Source: Planctomycetaceae bacterium
Lineage (GTDB): Bacteria > Planctomycetota > Phycisphaerae > Phycisphaerales > UBA1924
Length of the DNA stretch: 62,052 nucleotides
Assembly: GCA_021294835.1 (NCBI GenBank)
Contig: JAJTDF010000005.1
Span: 1-62,052, forward strand
Direction: 5' to 3'
Shown here: in pieces, positions 33,432 to 41,911 of the stretch
How the letters are laid out: every line of letters begins with the position of its first letter
How positions within the stretch are numbered: the stretch's first letter is position 1
The notes under the pieces: model-generated
What the model was told of the DNA's origin: nothing
The model's database searches: none
What the model saw: only the letters and a program-made list of their open reading frames with translations
Translations under genes and position numbers: made by a program

Positions 33432-35504
33432 TCAGCCGAGGAAGTCCAGCAATGTCCGACCACCTGCGCCGAATCTGCCGGCCGTGGTCATGGTCGCCTG
33501 CAGCTGGGTCTGCAGAAGGCTCAGCCGGGTGGCCGCTTCGGCAAAGTCCAGATCCTGCAGCTCGCTGCGCACCCTGGTGTCCAGCGTGCGTTGATCTTCC
33601 AGCAAACCCTGTGCCCGCGTGACCTGCTGGGCGTAAGACCCCACCAGCGCGTGGGCGGAGCTGACGCGCTGGTCGCTGTTCTGGAGCGATTCGGCGGCGG
33701 CGGAGATGCCGCTGACGTCATTGCGGAGCAGGGCGTCGCGCAGGTCGATCAGATCGCTGAACAGGTTGTTCACGCGGATGGCGGCGCGGTCCTCGGCCAG
33801 CAGCATGCCGGCGGCGGCGTTCCAGGTGCCGTTGAGCAGGCCGAGATCCTGGGCTGCGGCGGAGTTGTTGCGGTTGTCGACGGTGATGGCTCCGCCGGTC
33901 ACCGCCGTGGTCAAGGCGATTCCGTTGGTGCCGTCGGTGAGTACGGCCTGGAAATCGGTGGCGTTCAGTGCGGGAGCGGAGGGGATCACCGGGGGGTTGG
34001 CGACGGCGGTCGCGAACTCGCTGTTGATGCGGGCCAGCAGGGTCTGGACGCTGGCGGTGTCCTGCGGTCGGAGATTGACGTCGAAGGCCTGGCCGTTGCC
34101 GAGGGTGACGCGGAAGTCCACGTCCAGCGCGGGGTCGGGCAGGCCGGTGGCGGGGTCAACGCCTCCGGTGTTCACCCGGACGCCCCGGCCGTCGTTGAAG
34201 TCGGCCAGCGGCGTGGAGAGGTCCATCGAGCGGATTCCCAGCAAGGAGGCGGTATTTGCGCCTCCGGCGATCTCCTCGACGGAGAGCCGGGGACCGGCGA
34301 CCTCGTTGAAGACGGCCAGAGAGCGACCGTTCTCGGAGATCTGCATGCGAACGCCGATGTTGGTGGACTCGATCAGGGAGCGGAGGTCGCCGATGGTCTG
34401 GGCGGTGGCGAGGTTCACATCGCGGATGCTCGAGGATCCGCCGGTGGTCATACGCAGGCGGATGGAGCCCAGGGGCAGGGTCAGGCCGGGGATCGCCGAG
34501 AGCGGCGTGTTGAGGGTCAAACGCGGATCCAGGTCGGCGCCGGTGGTGTTCGCTGAGGTGAATGGGGCAGCGGTCAGGCCGAGGTCGGCGGCGGCGCTGC
34601 CGGCGTTGATGTCGGTGAAGGTGAGGGTTTCGCCGGCGACGATGTCAAAGCTGATGCCCGAGGAGGTGGCCGCAAGCCCCCCGGGGCCGAGGATGGTGAC
34701 GCCGTTGTCGGTCTCATACTGGCGGATGGCGATCTCGATCCGGTCCAGCGCATCCTGCACGGTCTGGGCGTCGCCGATGGAGACGGTGGCGGAGGGGCCG
34801 CCGGCGGAGGAGAAGGAGAAGGTGCCGGTGGAGACGCCCAGACCCCGACCGCCGCGAAGGTCGGCGATACGGGTTTCAGGCGTGAGCGAGGGGTTGAGAT
34901 CCAGGGTGGAGCGGAGGCGGGCGGAGGTTTCGCCGATGGCGTTGTCTCCGCCGATGGTGATGGGGATGCGGTTGCCGGGACCGAGGTCGGTGATCAGGCC
35001 GGCGCCTCGTGCGCGGTAGCGGTAGCCGAGGGTGGTCTGCTCGAGGGGCTGGCTGGTGGGCTGCGAGCCGCCGAAGGCGTAGAGGCCGTTGGGACCCTGG
35101 CGGTTGGCGGTGGCGGCCAGCGACCGGAGCATCTCGTCCACGGTGGCGGCGACCTGGCGGCGGGAGGCGGCGTCGGCGGTGATGTTGACTTCCTGGAGGG
35201 CGACTGCGCGGGCGTCGCGGACGAGTGCGGTAACGGAGTTGAGTTCACTGTCGAGGAACCCCAGGACCGAGTCAGCGGTGGCGAGATTGGTGGTGCGCTG
35301 GCCGGCGGTCTCCAGGCGGCGGTCCAGATTGGCGATGGCGGCGGCCCGGATGGGGTCGTCGGACATGCGGTTGACCTGCCTGCCGGTGCTGAGCTGGGTC
35401 TGGACCTCGAGCAGGCGCACGTTGGTACGGGCGATGGCGCTGGTCGCCAACTGCGAGTTGAGCAGGTTGGGCACACGCGCAACGTTTGCCGGGAGGATGG
35501 CCAT
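33432..35504 (-). CDS. flgL: Flagellar hook-filament junction protein FlgL, enlarged
   Basis: A 690-residue hook-associated protein 3, which together with FlgK joins hook to filament. The N-terminal helices (ARVPNLLNSQLATSAIARTN, LSTGRQVNRMSDDPIRAAAI) and the C-terminal helices (about 600-690, LRNDVSGISAAAESLQNSDQ and LQTQLQATMTTAGRFG) are typical. Between them lies an insert of roughly 300 residues, beta-rich with several 'flagellin hook IN'-like strands. Most FlgL proteins are 300-420 residues. No Shine-Dalgarno is visible before the ATG, and a strong sigma-54-type element lies just upstream. It follows flgK by 126 bases. Confidence 0.9.
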   Translation of the reverse strand: MAILPANVARVPNLLNSQLATSAIARTNVRLLEVQTQLSTGRQVNRMSDDPIRAAAIANLDRRLETAGQRTTNLATADSVLGFLDSELNSVTALVRDARAVALQEVNITADAASRRQVAATVDEMLRSLAATANRQGPNGLYAFGGSQPTSQPLEQTTLGYRYRARGAGLITDLGPGNRIPITIGGDNAIGETSARLRSTLDLNPSLTPETRIADLRGGRGLGVSTGTFSFSSAGGPSATVSIGDAQTVQDALDRIEIAIRQYETDNGVTILGPGGLAATSSGISFDIVAGETLTFTDINAGSAAADLGLTAAPFTSANTTGADLDPRLTLNTPLSAIPGLTLPLGSIRLRMTTGGSSSIRDVNLATAQTIGDLRSLIESTNIGVRMQISENGRSLAVFNEVAGPRLSVEEIAGGANTASLLGIRSMDLSTPLADFNDGRGVRVNTGGVDPATGLPDPALDVDFRVTLGNGQAFDVNLRPQDTASVQTLLARINSEFATAVANPPVIPSAPALNATDFQAVLTDGTNGIALTTAVTGGAITVDNRNNSAAAQDLGLLNGTWNAAAGMLLAEDRAAIRVNNLFSDLIDLRDALLRNDVSGISAAAESLQNSDQRVSSAHALVGSYAQQVTRAQGLLEDQRTLDTRVRSELQDLDFAEAATRLSLLQTQLQATMTTAGRFGAGGRTLLDFLG

Positions 35505-35515
35505 GGCTGTTGAGG

Positions 35516-35531
35516 AGCAACGGCCGTGCCG
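35516..35531 (-). promoter_or_regulatory. Sigma-54-type promoter before flgL
   Basis: On the minus strand CGGCACG-N4-TTGCT, which matches the -24/-12 consensus at all but one base with the correct ten-base spacing. The GC ends 13 bases before the flgL ATG, so the predicted transcript would start at or just before the start codon, which is odd. Confidence 0.5.
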
Positions 35532-35630
35532 GGCGGAGCGGGCGTGCGTGACGGGGGAAGGCGGCGGGCGGGGCGGGGGCGAACGCCCCGCACCGGAGCG
35601 GGGGAGGGTGGGCGGCGCGCAGCGCGGGGG

Positions 35631-37430
35631 TCAGCCGACGAGAGTGAGCAGATTCTGCGTGAGTTCGTCGACGACGGAGATCAGCCGGGCGGAGGCCTGA
35701 TACTGACGCTGGAAGTTGAGGAGGCTGATGGACTCTTCGTCGATGCTAACGCCGGAGACGGCCGACCGCTGGGCATCCAGGGATTCGCGGACGACGGTGG
35801 CGGCGTTGGCACTGGTACGTGCGCTGGTGGTGCGGACGCCGATGGAGTTGGCGGTTTCCTCCCAGTGTTCACCGAGGGAGAGCCCCCCCAGTTCTGACAG
35901 GCCCCGGTCGGCGAGTGCGGCGATGGCCAGAGAGGTGCCGTTGTCAACGATGTCGCCCTCGGCTGCGCCCCGGGCCCAGGGGTCGGTGGCGCCGGTGGGG
36001 ACGCGGCGGCCGGTGACCAGCGCGGAGGGATTGGCCTGCAGGTCAGGGCGGACGTCGATGTTGGAGGCGTCAACACCGTCGAAGTACGAGTTGATGCCGA
36101 GTGTGGCGAGGACGCCGGAGGTGTCGTCGGAGAAGGAGATGCTGTAGCCGGTGTCGGCGGTGATGTTCAGGCGGCCGTCTGAGGTGACGGCGGCTGAGAC
36201 GTTGGCCAGGGCGTTGAGGTCGCTGCGGAGGGAGTCCACCGAGGTGTCGGCGGAGAAGCCGGGGGTGGTCAGGTTCACCAGGCCGTCGAGGTCGACCTCG
36301 ATGCGGGCCGACTGCAACTCGCCGGTGGCGTTGTTGCGGATATTGACCATGAACGAGCCGGAGGTGGGGCGGACGCGGAGTTCAAGGAAAGAGAGATTGT
36401 CGGGATCATTGATGGCGCGGGTGACGTCGGCGGTGCGGGTGATGAAACTGCCCGTGAAGGAAGAGGTGGGCTGGCCGGGTTCGCCGGTGGCGTGGATGCG
36501 GTTGACCTGGTGGATGAGTTGGGCGGCGAGGGTGTCAAGACGGTCGATGGTCTGGGAGATCAGGCTGTCGCGCTGGTTGAGCAGGGCACCGAGACGACCG
36601 GAGCGGACGGCGAGGGTCTCGTTGTTGTCCGAGGTGCTGACGACGACGCGGAGTGAGGCGGGCTGGCCGGCGGAGGCGGGGATGTTTTCGGTCTTGAGGC
36701 GAACGCCCCGGCTGACGCCGGCCTGAACGATGGGTGTTGAGCCGACGAGCACGTCGAGGTTGCCGTTGGGCTGCTCGAGGGTGGTCACGTCCATGAACTG
36801 GGCGAGTTCGGCGATCAGGGTGTCGCGCTGGTCGCGGAGGCCGTTGGCGTTGCCGGAGCCGTTCTCGGCGGTGACGACGGCGGCATTGAGATCGGCGATG
36901 CGGGAGAGCAGTTCGTTGGCGCGATTGGTGTTGGCGGTGAGATCGCGGTCCACGGCGGCCTGCTGGTCGGCAAGGCCTTCGCGAAGCGAGCGGATGTAGG
37001 TGGACAGGCCCCGGCCCTGCTGGATGACCAGGGAGCGGGCGCCGCGGTTGCCGGGCTGGCTGGCCAGATCGGACCAGGAACTGAAGAAAGCGCCGAGCTG
37101 GGTGGAGAGGTCCTGCTCGGAGAGTTCGTTGAGGGTGCCTTCGACGTTGGAGAGCAGGGAGAGGTCGACCTGGGACTGCTGTTCGGCGGCGATGCTGCCC
37201 AACAGGCGGTTCTGCAGGGCGGAATCGACCTGTCGGCGGATGGCCTGCATCTCGACACCCCGACCGACGAAGCCGTTGCCGAAGCGGGCGTCGCGCGAGG
37301 GGGTGAGGGTGGCCGACTGACGCGAGTAGCCGGGCGTCGCGGCGTTGGCCATGTTGTTGCCGGCGACCTGGATGCCCAGCGAGCTGGCGTTGAGGGCGGA
37401 GCGGCCGATTTGCAGGGCGGAGTTGAACAT
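35631..37430 (-). CDS. flgK: Flagellar hook-associated protein FlgK
   Basis: A 599-residue hook-filament junction protein. The N-terminus has the rod/hook signature ALNASSLGIQVAGNNMANAATPGYSRQSA and the C-terminus the matching SVSVDEE-type region (here SGVSIDEESISLLNFQRQYQASARLISVVDELTQ). Long D1 helices and a beta-rich middle lie between. It is usual in length. It follows flgN by 79 bases on the same strand and precedes flgL, the normal order for hook-junction genes. Confidence 0.95.
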   Translation of the reverse strand: MFNSALQIGRSALNASSLGIQVAGNNMANAATPGYSRQSATLTPSRDARFGNGFVGRGVEMQAIRRQVDSALQNRLLGSIAAEQQSQVDLSLLSNVEGTLNELSEQDLSTQLGAFFSSWSDLASQPGNRGARSLVIQQGRGLSTYIRSLREGLADQQAAVDRDLTANTNRANELLSRIADLNAAVVTAENGSGNANGLRDQRDTLIAELAQFMDVTTLEQPNGNLDVLVGSTPIVQAGVSRGVRLKTENIPASAGQPASLRVVVSTSDNNETLAVRSGRLGALLNQRDSLISQTIDRLDTLAAQLIHQVNRIHATGEPGQPTSSFTGSFITRTADVTRAINDPDNLSFLELRVRPTSGSFMVNIRNNATGELQSARIEVDLDGLVNLTTPGFSADTSVDSLRSDLNALANVSAAVTSDGRLNITADTGYSISFSDDTSGVLATLGINSYFDGVDASNIDVRPDLQANPSALVTGRRVPTGATDPWARGAAEGDIVDNGTSLAIAALADRGLSELGGLSLGEHWEETANSIGVRTTSARTSANAATVVRESLDAQRSAVSGVSIDEESISLLNFQRQYQASARLISVVDELTQNLLTLVG

Positions 37431-37509
37431 GGTGGGGCCGGGATCAGGGTGAGCGGGGGGGCCGGGGGGCGGGTCGGCGCGGAGCGACGGGCGGCGGGAG
37501 GCTGGGCGG

Positions 37510-38070
37510 TCAGGAGGTGACGTCGACAGCGAAGAGGGGGGCGGCGGCGGCGGGGTCGCCCGGGCGGGCGTAGGTGGCCTTGGGGTTGACGGCGGCGCGG
37601 ACCTGGGAGAGCAGGCCGCCGGCGTGCAGGAGGAGGTTCTCGGCGGCGACGCGGAGGGCCTGCTGCTGGGCGGCGGCGGTCTGGGCGAGTGACTTGAGGC
37701 GGTCGACCGACTGGAGCAGGCGGGGGCGGAGGGGCTCGGGGGCGGCGGAGGCGAGCTGGCGGAGGGTGACGGGGGCCTGAGGGGGGTGGTTTCGGGCGAT
37801 GACGGGCGCAGCGGGCCGGCCGGAGATGGCGGTGACCAGCGCGGCGCGTCGGGAGTCCAGACGCATCTGGTTCTGGGCGGCGGTCTGCTGGCGGGCGTTG
37901 CACTCTGCCAGGGCTTTGAGATCAGCGGCGGCGATGGCTCGACGGTGTTGCTCGGCGAGCTGGACCATGGCGGTCTGGTGGGCGACCAGTTCGGTGAGGA
38001 GCGCGTCGAGCTGCTGGTAGAGCGGCGAGACGGCGGGCGGAGCGGCGGCGACGGTAGAGTGGCGGTTCAT
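37510..38070 (-). CDS. flgN: FlgN-type export chaperone
   Basis: About 186 residues from the ATG at 38070; the longer open frame upstream is not protein-like. Two long amphipathic helices (LYQQLDALLTELVAHQTAMVQLAEQHRRAI and NARQQTAAQNQMRLDSRRAAL) match the FlgN fold. FlgN escorts FlgK and FlgL to the export apparatus. Its position directly ahead of flgK supports this, because sequence conservation in the family is low. The C-terminal third is Ala-rich and helical with a Pro-containing tail. Confidence 0.8.
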   Translation of the reverse strand: MNRHSTVAAAPPAVSPLYQQLDALLTELVAHQTAMVQLAEQHRRAIAAADLKALAECNARQQTAAQNQMRLDSRRAALVTAISGRPAAPVIARNHPPQAPVTLRQLASAAPEPLRPRLLQSVDRLKSLAQTAAAQQQALRVAAENLLLHAGGLLSQVRAAVNPKATYARPGDPAAAAPLFAVDVTS

Positions 38071-38107
38071 GGTGAGGCGGGGTGAACAGCGGCGGGGGCG
38101 GACAGAT

Positions 38108-38536
38108 TCAGCGTGGCAGAGCGGCGGCGGCGGTGAAGTTCTGGGGCGGGACGGGTGCGCCGCGTTTGAGCAGGAGGTCGGCGAGGCGATCAACGAGCGC
38201 GAAGCCCTGAGCGCGGACGATCTGGCGTGAGGTGGCGGCATCCATGAAGCCCCGGAACTGCTTCTCGGCCGGTCCCGGGGCGAAGGGTGGTGCGGCCTTG
38301 GAGTTGGCGCGGAACTCTTTGAGGATGGGCTGGATGAGGGCGATGGAGACGAAGTCCTCGGCGGCCTGGCGGGCGGTCTGCTGGGGTGTGGCGCGGCGTG
38401 CAGCGGAGGGGACGGGCGAGGTCTGCTGGGCGCGGCCGATGACGGCGGCGAAGTCCTGCTGACGCTGGAGCATGGCCTGACCGGGAAGCGGGGCGCGGCG
38501 GCGATCGGCGGCGGAGATGGCGGTGGTGGTGGTCAT
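38108..38536 (-). CDS. flgJ: Rod-binding protein, FlgJ N-terminal domain only
   Basis: 142 residues from the ATG at 38536. The rod-binding domain is recognisable (AAEDFVSIALIQPILKEFR, FRGFMDAATSRQIVRAQGFALVDRLADLLL). The C-terminal muramidase domain found in gammaproteobacterial FlgJ is missing, as in many other phyla, so another enzyme must open the cell wall for the rod. It lies 44 bases after flgI and 37 before flgN, so all are probably in one transcript. Confidence 0.82.
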   Translation of the reverse strand: MTTTTAISAADRRRAPLPGQAMLQRQQDFAAVIGRAQQTSPVPSAARRATPQQTARQAAEDFVSIALIQPILKEFRANSKAAPPFAPGPAEKQFRGFMDAATSRQIVRAQGFALVDRLADLLLKRGAPVPPQNFTAAAALPR

Positions 38537-38580
38537 GTGTGGTTCGGGTGCGGGCGGGCGACCGGAAGGGGAAGGGGCGT

Positions 38581-39795
38581 TTATTCGAAGATGAGGTTGG
38601 CGTGCAGGCGGCCGGTCCGGTGCAGTTCGGTGATGACGGCGATCTGGGAGTCGATGGGGACGTCCATCTGGCGGAAGGCGGCCAGGAGGTCCTGCAGGCG
38701 GGCGCGGTCGGAGGGGCGGGTGGTGGTGGTCATGCCGATGATGCTGGTGCGCTGGGCGGCGGGGTTGATGGCGTTCGGCTGTGCGGCGGGGGTGAGCATC
38801 TGGATGTTGATGTCTTTGTGGCTGATGGCGACGGCGGAGATCTCGACCTCGGCGGTGGCGATGACGGTGCCGGTGCGCTGGTTGATGCGGACTTCGGCGG
38901 GCTGGCGGAGGAGGCTGGGGGAGAAGGTGACGGCCATGACGCGGGAGATGAATTTGGTGGCGGCGGCGCGTTCGGGAGCTGGGATGGTGACGCGGAGGGT
39001 CATGTGGTCCACGGCTTTGGCGATGGCGCCGGCGGCTGAGGGGTCGTCGGAGTCGGGGGTGAGGGCGTTGATGGCGTCGGCGAGCTGGTCGGCGACGGTG
39101 AAGTGGCGATATTGGGGTTGGAGGATGAGGTTGAAGGTGGAGGTGGGAGGGGGCATGCGGATGTCCTCGATGAGGACGGCGCCGTTGCGGACCACGCCGA
39201 CGGTGGGGGTGTTGGGGTCTTCGATGGTGATGGCGCCGGAGGCCATGGCGTAGACCCCCTGGCCGGGGAGGGGCCCGGAGAGGGCGGCCAGGTGGAGGCG
39301 TCCTCCGGCGAGGCTGGTGGCGGAGTGGGAGGCGGAGACCTGGACGTGGAACTGGTCGTCGCGGACGGCGCCCTTGGCGGGGATGGTGACCTCGAGCATG
39401 ACCAGGGCGGCGGACTTGGCTTTGGCCAGTTCGCGGAGATCGGCCAGGGGGTTTTCGTTGGACTCGTAGATCTTGGCCAGGGGGCGGGCGAGGGCGAGTT
39501 CGGAACCGCTGTCGCCGGTGCCCCGCAGGCCGGTGACGATGCCGACCCCACGCAGGATGGAGACGCCCTGACCTTCGATGCGGGCGACGTCCTGCACGCT
39601 GACCAGATCCGCGAAGGTGGATGCGGGCTCGGGGATGGCGCCGGGGGGCAGGGGCGGATACCCGGGGGTCAAGGGGACCGGATCGGTGCGGGGCGCAGTT
39701 TGTGCGCCGGCGGGGAGCGGGAGGGCGAGCAGCGAGAGCGCAAGGGCGCACAGGAGGGGGCGGAAAGGGTGGGCTTGGCGAGCGCGCGGGGGCAT
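38581..39795 (-). CDS. flgI: Flagellar P-ring protein FlgI
   Basis: 404 residues with a signal peptide (LLCALALSLLALPLPAGAQ). It forms the periplasmic P ring around the rod. Family motifs: IEGQGVSILRGVGIVTGLRGTGDS, DIRMPPPTSTFNLILQPQYRHFTVADQLADAIN and a C-terminal VDRPVDSQIAVITELHRTGRLHA-like end (here MDVPIDSQIAVI). No Shine-Dalgarno is seen before the ATG. It is first gene of the flgI-flgJ-flgN-flgK set, and its presence again implies a peptidoglycan plus outer membrane. The flgH L-ring gene is not in the window. Confidence 0.93.
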   Translation of the reverse strand: MPPRARQAHPFRPLLCALALSLLALPLPAGAQTAPRTDPVPLTPGYPPLPPGAIPEPASTFADLVSVQDVARIEGQGVSILRGVGIVTGLRGTGDSGSELALARPLAKIYESNENPLADLRELAKAKSAALVMLEVTIPAKGAVRDDQFHVQVSASHSATSLAGGRLHLAALSGPLPGQGVYAMASGAITIEDPNTPTVGVVRNGAVLIEDIRMPPPTSTFNLILQPQYRHFTVADQLADAINALTPDSDDPSAAGAIAKAVDHMTLRVTIPAPERAAATKFISRVMAVTFSPSLLRQPAEVRINQRTGTVIATAEVEISAVAISHKDINIQMLTPAAQPNAINPAAQRTSIIGMTTTTRPSDRARLQDLLAAFRQMDVPIDSQIAVITELHRTGRLHANLIFE

Positions 39796-39810
39796 GATGC
39801 CGGTGCAGAC

Positions 39811-39825
39811 TCAAAGGACGTGCCA
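39811..39825 (-). promoter_or_regulatory. Weak sigma-54-type element before flgI
   Basis: On the minus strand TGGCACG-N4-TTGA. The -24 half is perfect, but the -12 half has GA where GC is expected. It ends 15 bases before the flgI ATG, similar to the flgL element. Tentative. Confidence 0.3.
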
Positions 39826-39880
39826 ACCGGGGGCCGTGCCGGCGGCGGGGCGTGCGGGGCGGGTGCAAGGGGAAGCGGGC

Positions 39881-41365
39881 ATGGTCGGGGTTTGGGTACA
39901 CTGCGCGTGCGTGCGGACGTTTGTCCACGAATCTGCGTTTGGCCTTGGTGCATCGGAGTTGTGGAACTTCCATGCCCGGCCGGGGGCGTTCGCCCTTTTG
40001 AGCCCGCCCTGGCAGCGGCTGGAACTGGAGAGTTGGAGCGACGGGATCCGGGATGGATCGGTGCTGCGGTTTGTGGTGCGGGCGGGGCCTGGGGGGGTGG
40101 TGGGGGTGCGGTGGGAGGCGTTGCATCACGGGTATGTGGAGGGGAGCCAGTTCTGCGACGAGCAGGTGCGGGGGCCGTTTGCGTACTGGTACCACCGGCA
40201 CGTGTGCAAGCCGGGGGCGGACTTGTTCAGCAGTGTGCTGCGGGATGAGATTCAGTGGGCAGCGCCGGGCGGGTGGCTGGGGGACGCGCTGGGCGGGGGG
40301 CTCTTGGAGGCGGACCTGCGGCGGCTGTTTGTGTTCCGGCACGCGCGGACGCGGGAGGTGGTGGAGCGGCAGTGCGCCGGACGGGCGGCGCTGGCGGGCC
40401 CGGGAGGGGTGGGGGGTGAAGGGCTGTGCGTGGCGGTGACGGGGGCGAGCGGGCTGGTGGGGCGGGAGGTGGTGGCGTTTTTGCTGAACGCGGGGTGCAA
40501 GGTGGTGCGGCTGGTGCGGCGGGGCCGGGACACGCGGCGGGAGAACTGGGTGGGGCTGCCGAGCGGTGAGGTGGAGTGGGACCCGGCGGGCGGGAGCGTG
40601 GACAGCGCGGGGCTGGACGCGGCCGGGGTGAACGCGGTGGTGCACCTGGCGGGGGCGGGCATCGCCGATGGGCGGTGGACGCGAGGGCGGATGCGGGAGA
40701 TCGAGGCCTCGCGGGTGCGGGGGACGCAGACGCTGGTGGAGGGGCTCTTGGCGATGAAGCGGCGGCCGGCGGTGCTGGTGTCGGCGAGCGGGAGCAACTA
40801 CTACGCGCCGGGGGCGACGCCGGTGGACGAGCAGGCTGGGGCGGGAACGGGGTTCCTGTCAACAGTGGCGGCGAAGTGGGAAGCGGCGACGGTTCCGGTG
40901 GAGGAGGCGGGGATGCGGGTGTGCCGGCTGCGGATGGGGGTGGTGTTGTCGGCCCGGGGCGGGATGTTGGGGCGGATGGCGCCGGCCTTTATGCTGGGGC
41001 TGGGGGCGAAGGTGGGTCGGGGGGATGCGGTGTTCAGTTGGATGTCGATGAGCGACACGGTGGGGGTGATCTGGCAGGCGCTGTGGGATGTGCGGTGGAG
41101 CGGGGCGATCAACACGGTGGCGCCGCACCCGGTGAGCCATGGGCAGTTTGCCGACACGCTGGCGGCGGTGCTGAGGCGGCCCAGGGTGCTGCGGGCGCCG
41201 GGGTGGGCGTTGCGGGCGGCGGTGGGGAAGGTGGCAGGGGTGATGCTGGAGAGCAACGCGGTGCGGCCGGGGAGGCTGGAGGCGTGGGGGTATCGCTACG
41301 CGCAGCCCCGGCTGGAGAGCGCGTTGCGGGCGGAGTTGGGGCGGCTGGTTGAAGCGGCGGGGTGA
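39881..41365 (+). CDS. TIGR01777-family NAD-dependent epimerase with N-terminal SRPBCC-like domain
   Basis: About 494 residues from the ATG at 39881 (AAGGGGAAG upstream); the open frame further upstream runs antisense to flgI. The N-terminal 150 residues (WEALHHGYVEGSQFCDEQVRG-type pattern, FAYWYHRHVCKP) resemble an SRPBCC/START-like ligand-binding domain. The rest is an SDR: VAVTGASGLVGREVVAFLL nucleotide site, VVHLAGAGIADGRW, SGSNYYAP, and the C-terminal RAPGWALRAAVGKVAGVMLESNAV typical of TIGR01777/DUF1731. The SRPBCC-SDR fusion is known in this family. The substrate is unknown. It is divergent from flgI and unrelated to the flagellar genes. Confidence 0.85.
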   Translation: MVGVWVHCACVRTFVHESAFGLGASELWNFHARPGAFALLSPPWQRLELESWSDGIRDGSVLRFVVRAGPGGVVGVRWEALHHGYVEGSQFCDEQVRGPFAYWYHRHVCKPGADLFSSVLRDEIQWAAPGGWLGDALGGGLLEADLRRLFVFRHARTREVVERQCAGRAALAGPGGVGGEGLCVAVTGASGLVGREVVAFLLNAGCKVVRLVRRGRDTRRENWVGLPSGEVEWDPAGGSVDSAGLDAAGVNAVVHLAGAGIADGRWTRGRMREIEASRVRGTQTLVEGLLAMKRRPAVLVSASGSNYYAPGATPVDEQAGAGTGFLSTVAAKWEAATVPVEEAGMRVCRLRMGVVLSARGGMLGRMAPAFMLGLGAKVGRGDAVFSWMSMSDTVGVIWQALWDVRWSGAINTVAPHPVSHGQFADTLAAVLRRPRVLRAPGWALRAAVGKVAGVMLESNAVRPGRLEAWGYRYAQPRLESALRAELGRLVEAAG

Positions 41366-41666
41366 GGGCCTGATCGAGCGCGGTGAGCGACGCCGGGAGG
41401 GACTTGAGGGCCTGGGTGAGGGCGATGGCGGCGCGGAGGGCGAGGGCGGGCTGATCGAGCTGCTGGGCGATGTGGGAGAGGGTGGAGAGGACGGTCCGGG
41501 CAGCGCGGAGGGCTTCGGCGCGGAAGTCGGGCTCGGTGGGCGGGTGAGTGGGCGCGGGTGAGACGGTGGGGGCGGGTGTCGTGGTGGTGGGCTTGATGGT
41601 GGTGGCGGAGGCGGGGGAGGCTGGGGCGGAGCCGAGGCGGGCGGCGAGGGCAGCGGTGACGGACAT
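41109..41666 (-). CDS. Possible small protein overlapping the epimerase 3' end on the other strand
   Basis: A 185-residue ORF from the ATG at 41666, with GGGAG eight bases upstream. Residues 50-100 look like a real amphipathic helical domain (FRAEALRAARTVLSTLSHIA, ALRAAIALTQALKSLPAS), preceded by a TTTTPAPT-type linker. The last 85 residues are antisense to the well-conserved epimerase C-terminus and look like random Pro/Ala-rich translation. Either the gene truly extends into the overlap or the real stop has been lost by a frameshift. No family recognised. Confidence 0.4.
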   Translation of the reverse strand: MSVTAALAARLGSAPASPASATTIKPTTTTPAPTVSPAPTHPPTEPDFRAEALRAARTVLSTLSHIAQQLDQPALALRAAIALTQALKSLPASLTALDQALTPPLQPAAPTPPATRSPAGAARSDTPTPPASPAAPRCSPASPLPPSPPPPATPTPAPAAPWAASAPPPACRQTAHGSPGAAPPC

Positions 41667-41737
41667 GGCGGTGCTCCCGGTGTGGGGGTTGTGTGGCGGA
41701 CCAGCGACGTGCTGGGCCTTTACCCCTTGGGGAAGCG

Positions 41738-41858
41738 GCGCGTTTGTGCGCGCGGAAAAGCGGGCGGCGGGGGCGGCTTTGATCGGGAAACGCAGGGCGG
41801 ATTGGATGTGTCGGCGGCGCGCGGATTGCGCGTTTGGAGTGAGCGCGTTCGTGCGCGC
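41738..41858. repeat. Scattered GCGCGTTYGTGCGCGC repeats
   Basis: Two close copies of a 16-base motif at 41738-41753 and 41843-41858 (one mismatch) and a half copy at 41828-41836. They lie in the non-coding gap between two minus-strand genes. Purpose unknown. Confidence 0.5.
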
Positions 41859-41911
41859 TGCATGCGCCTTTGATGGGCCGGGGGGGGCTGGGGGCAAGAT
41901 GGGGCCGGGCT

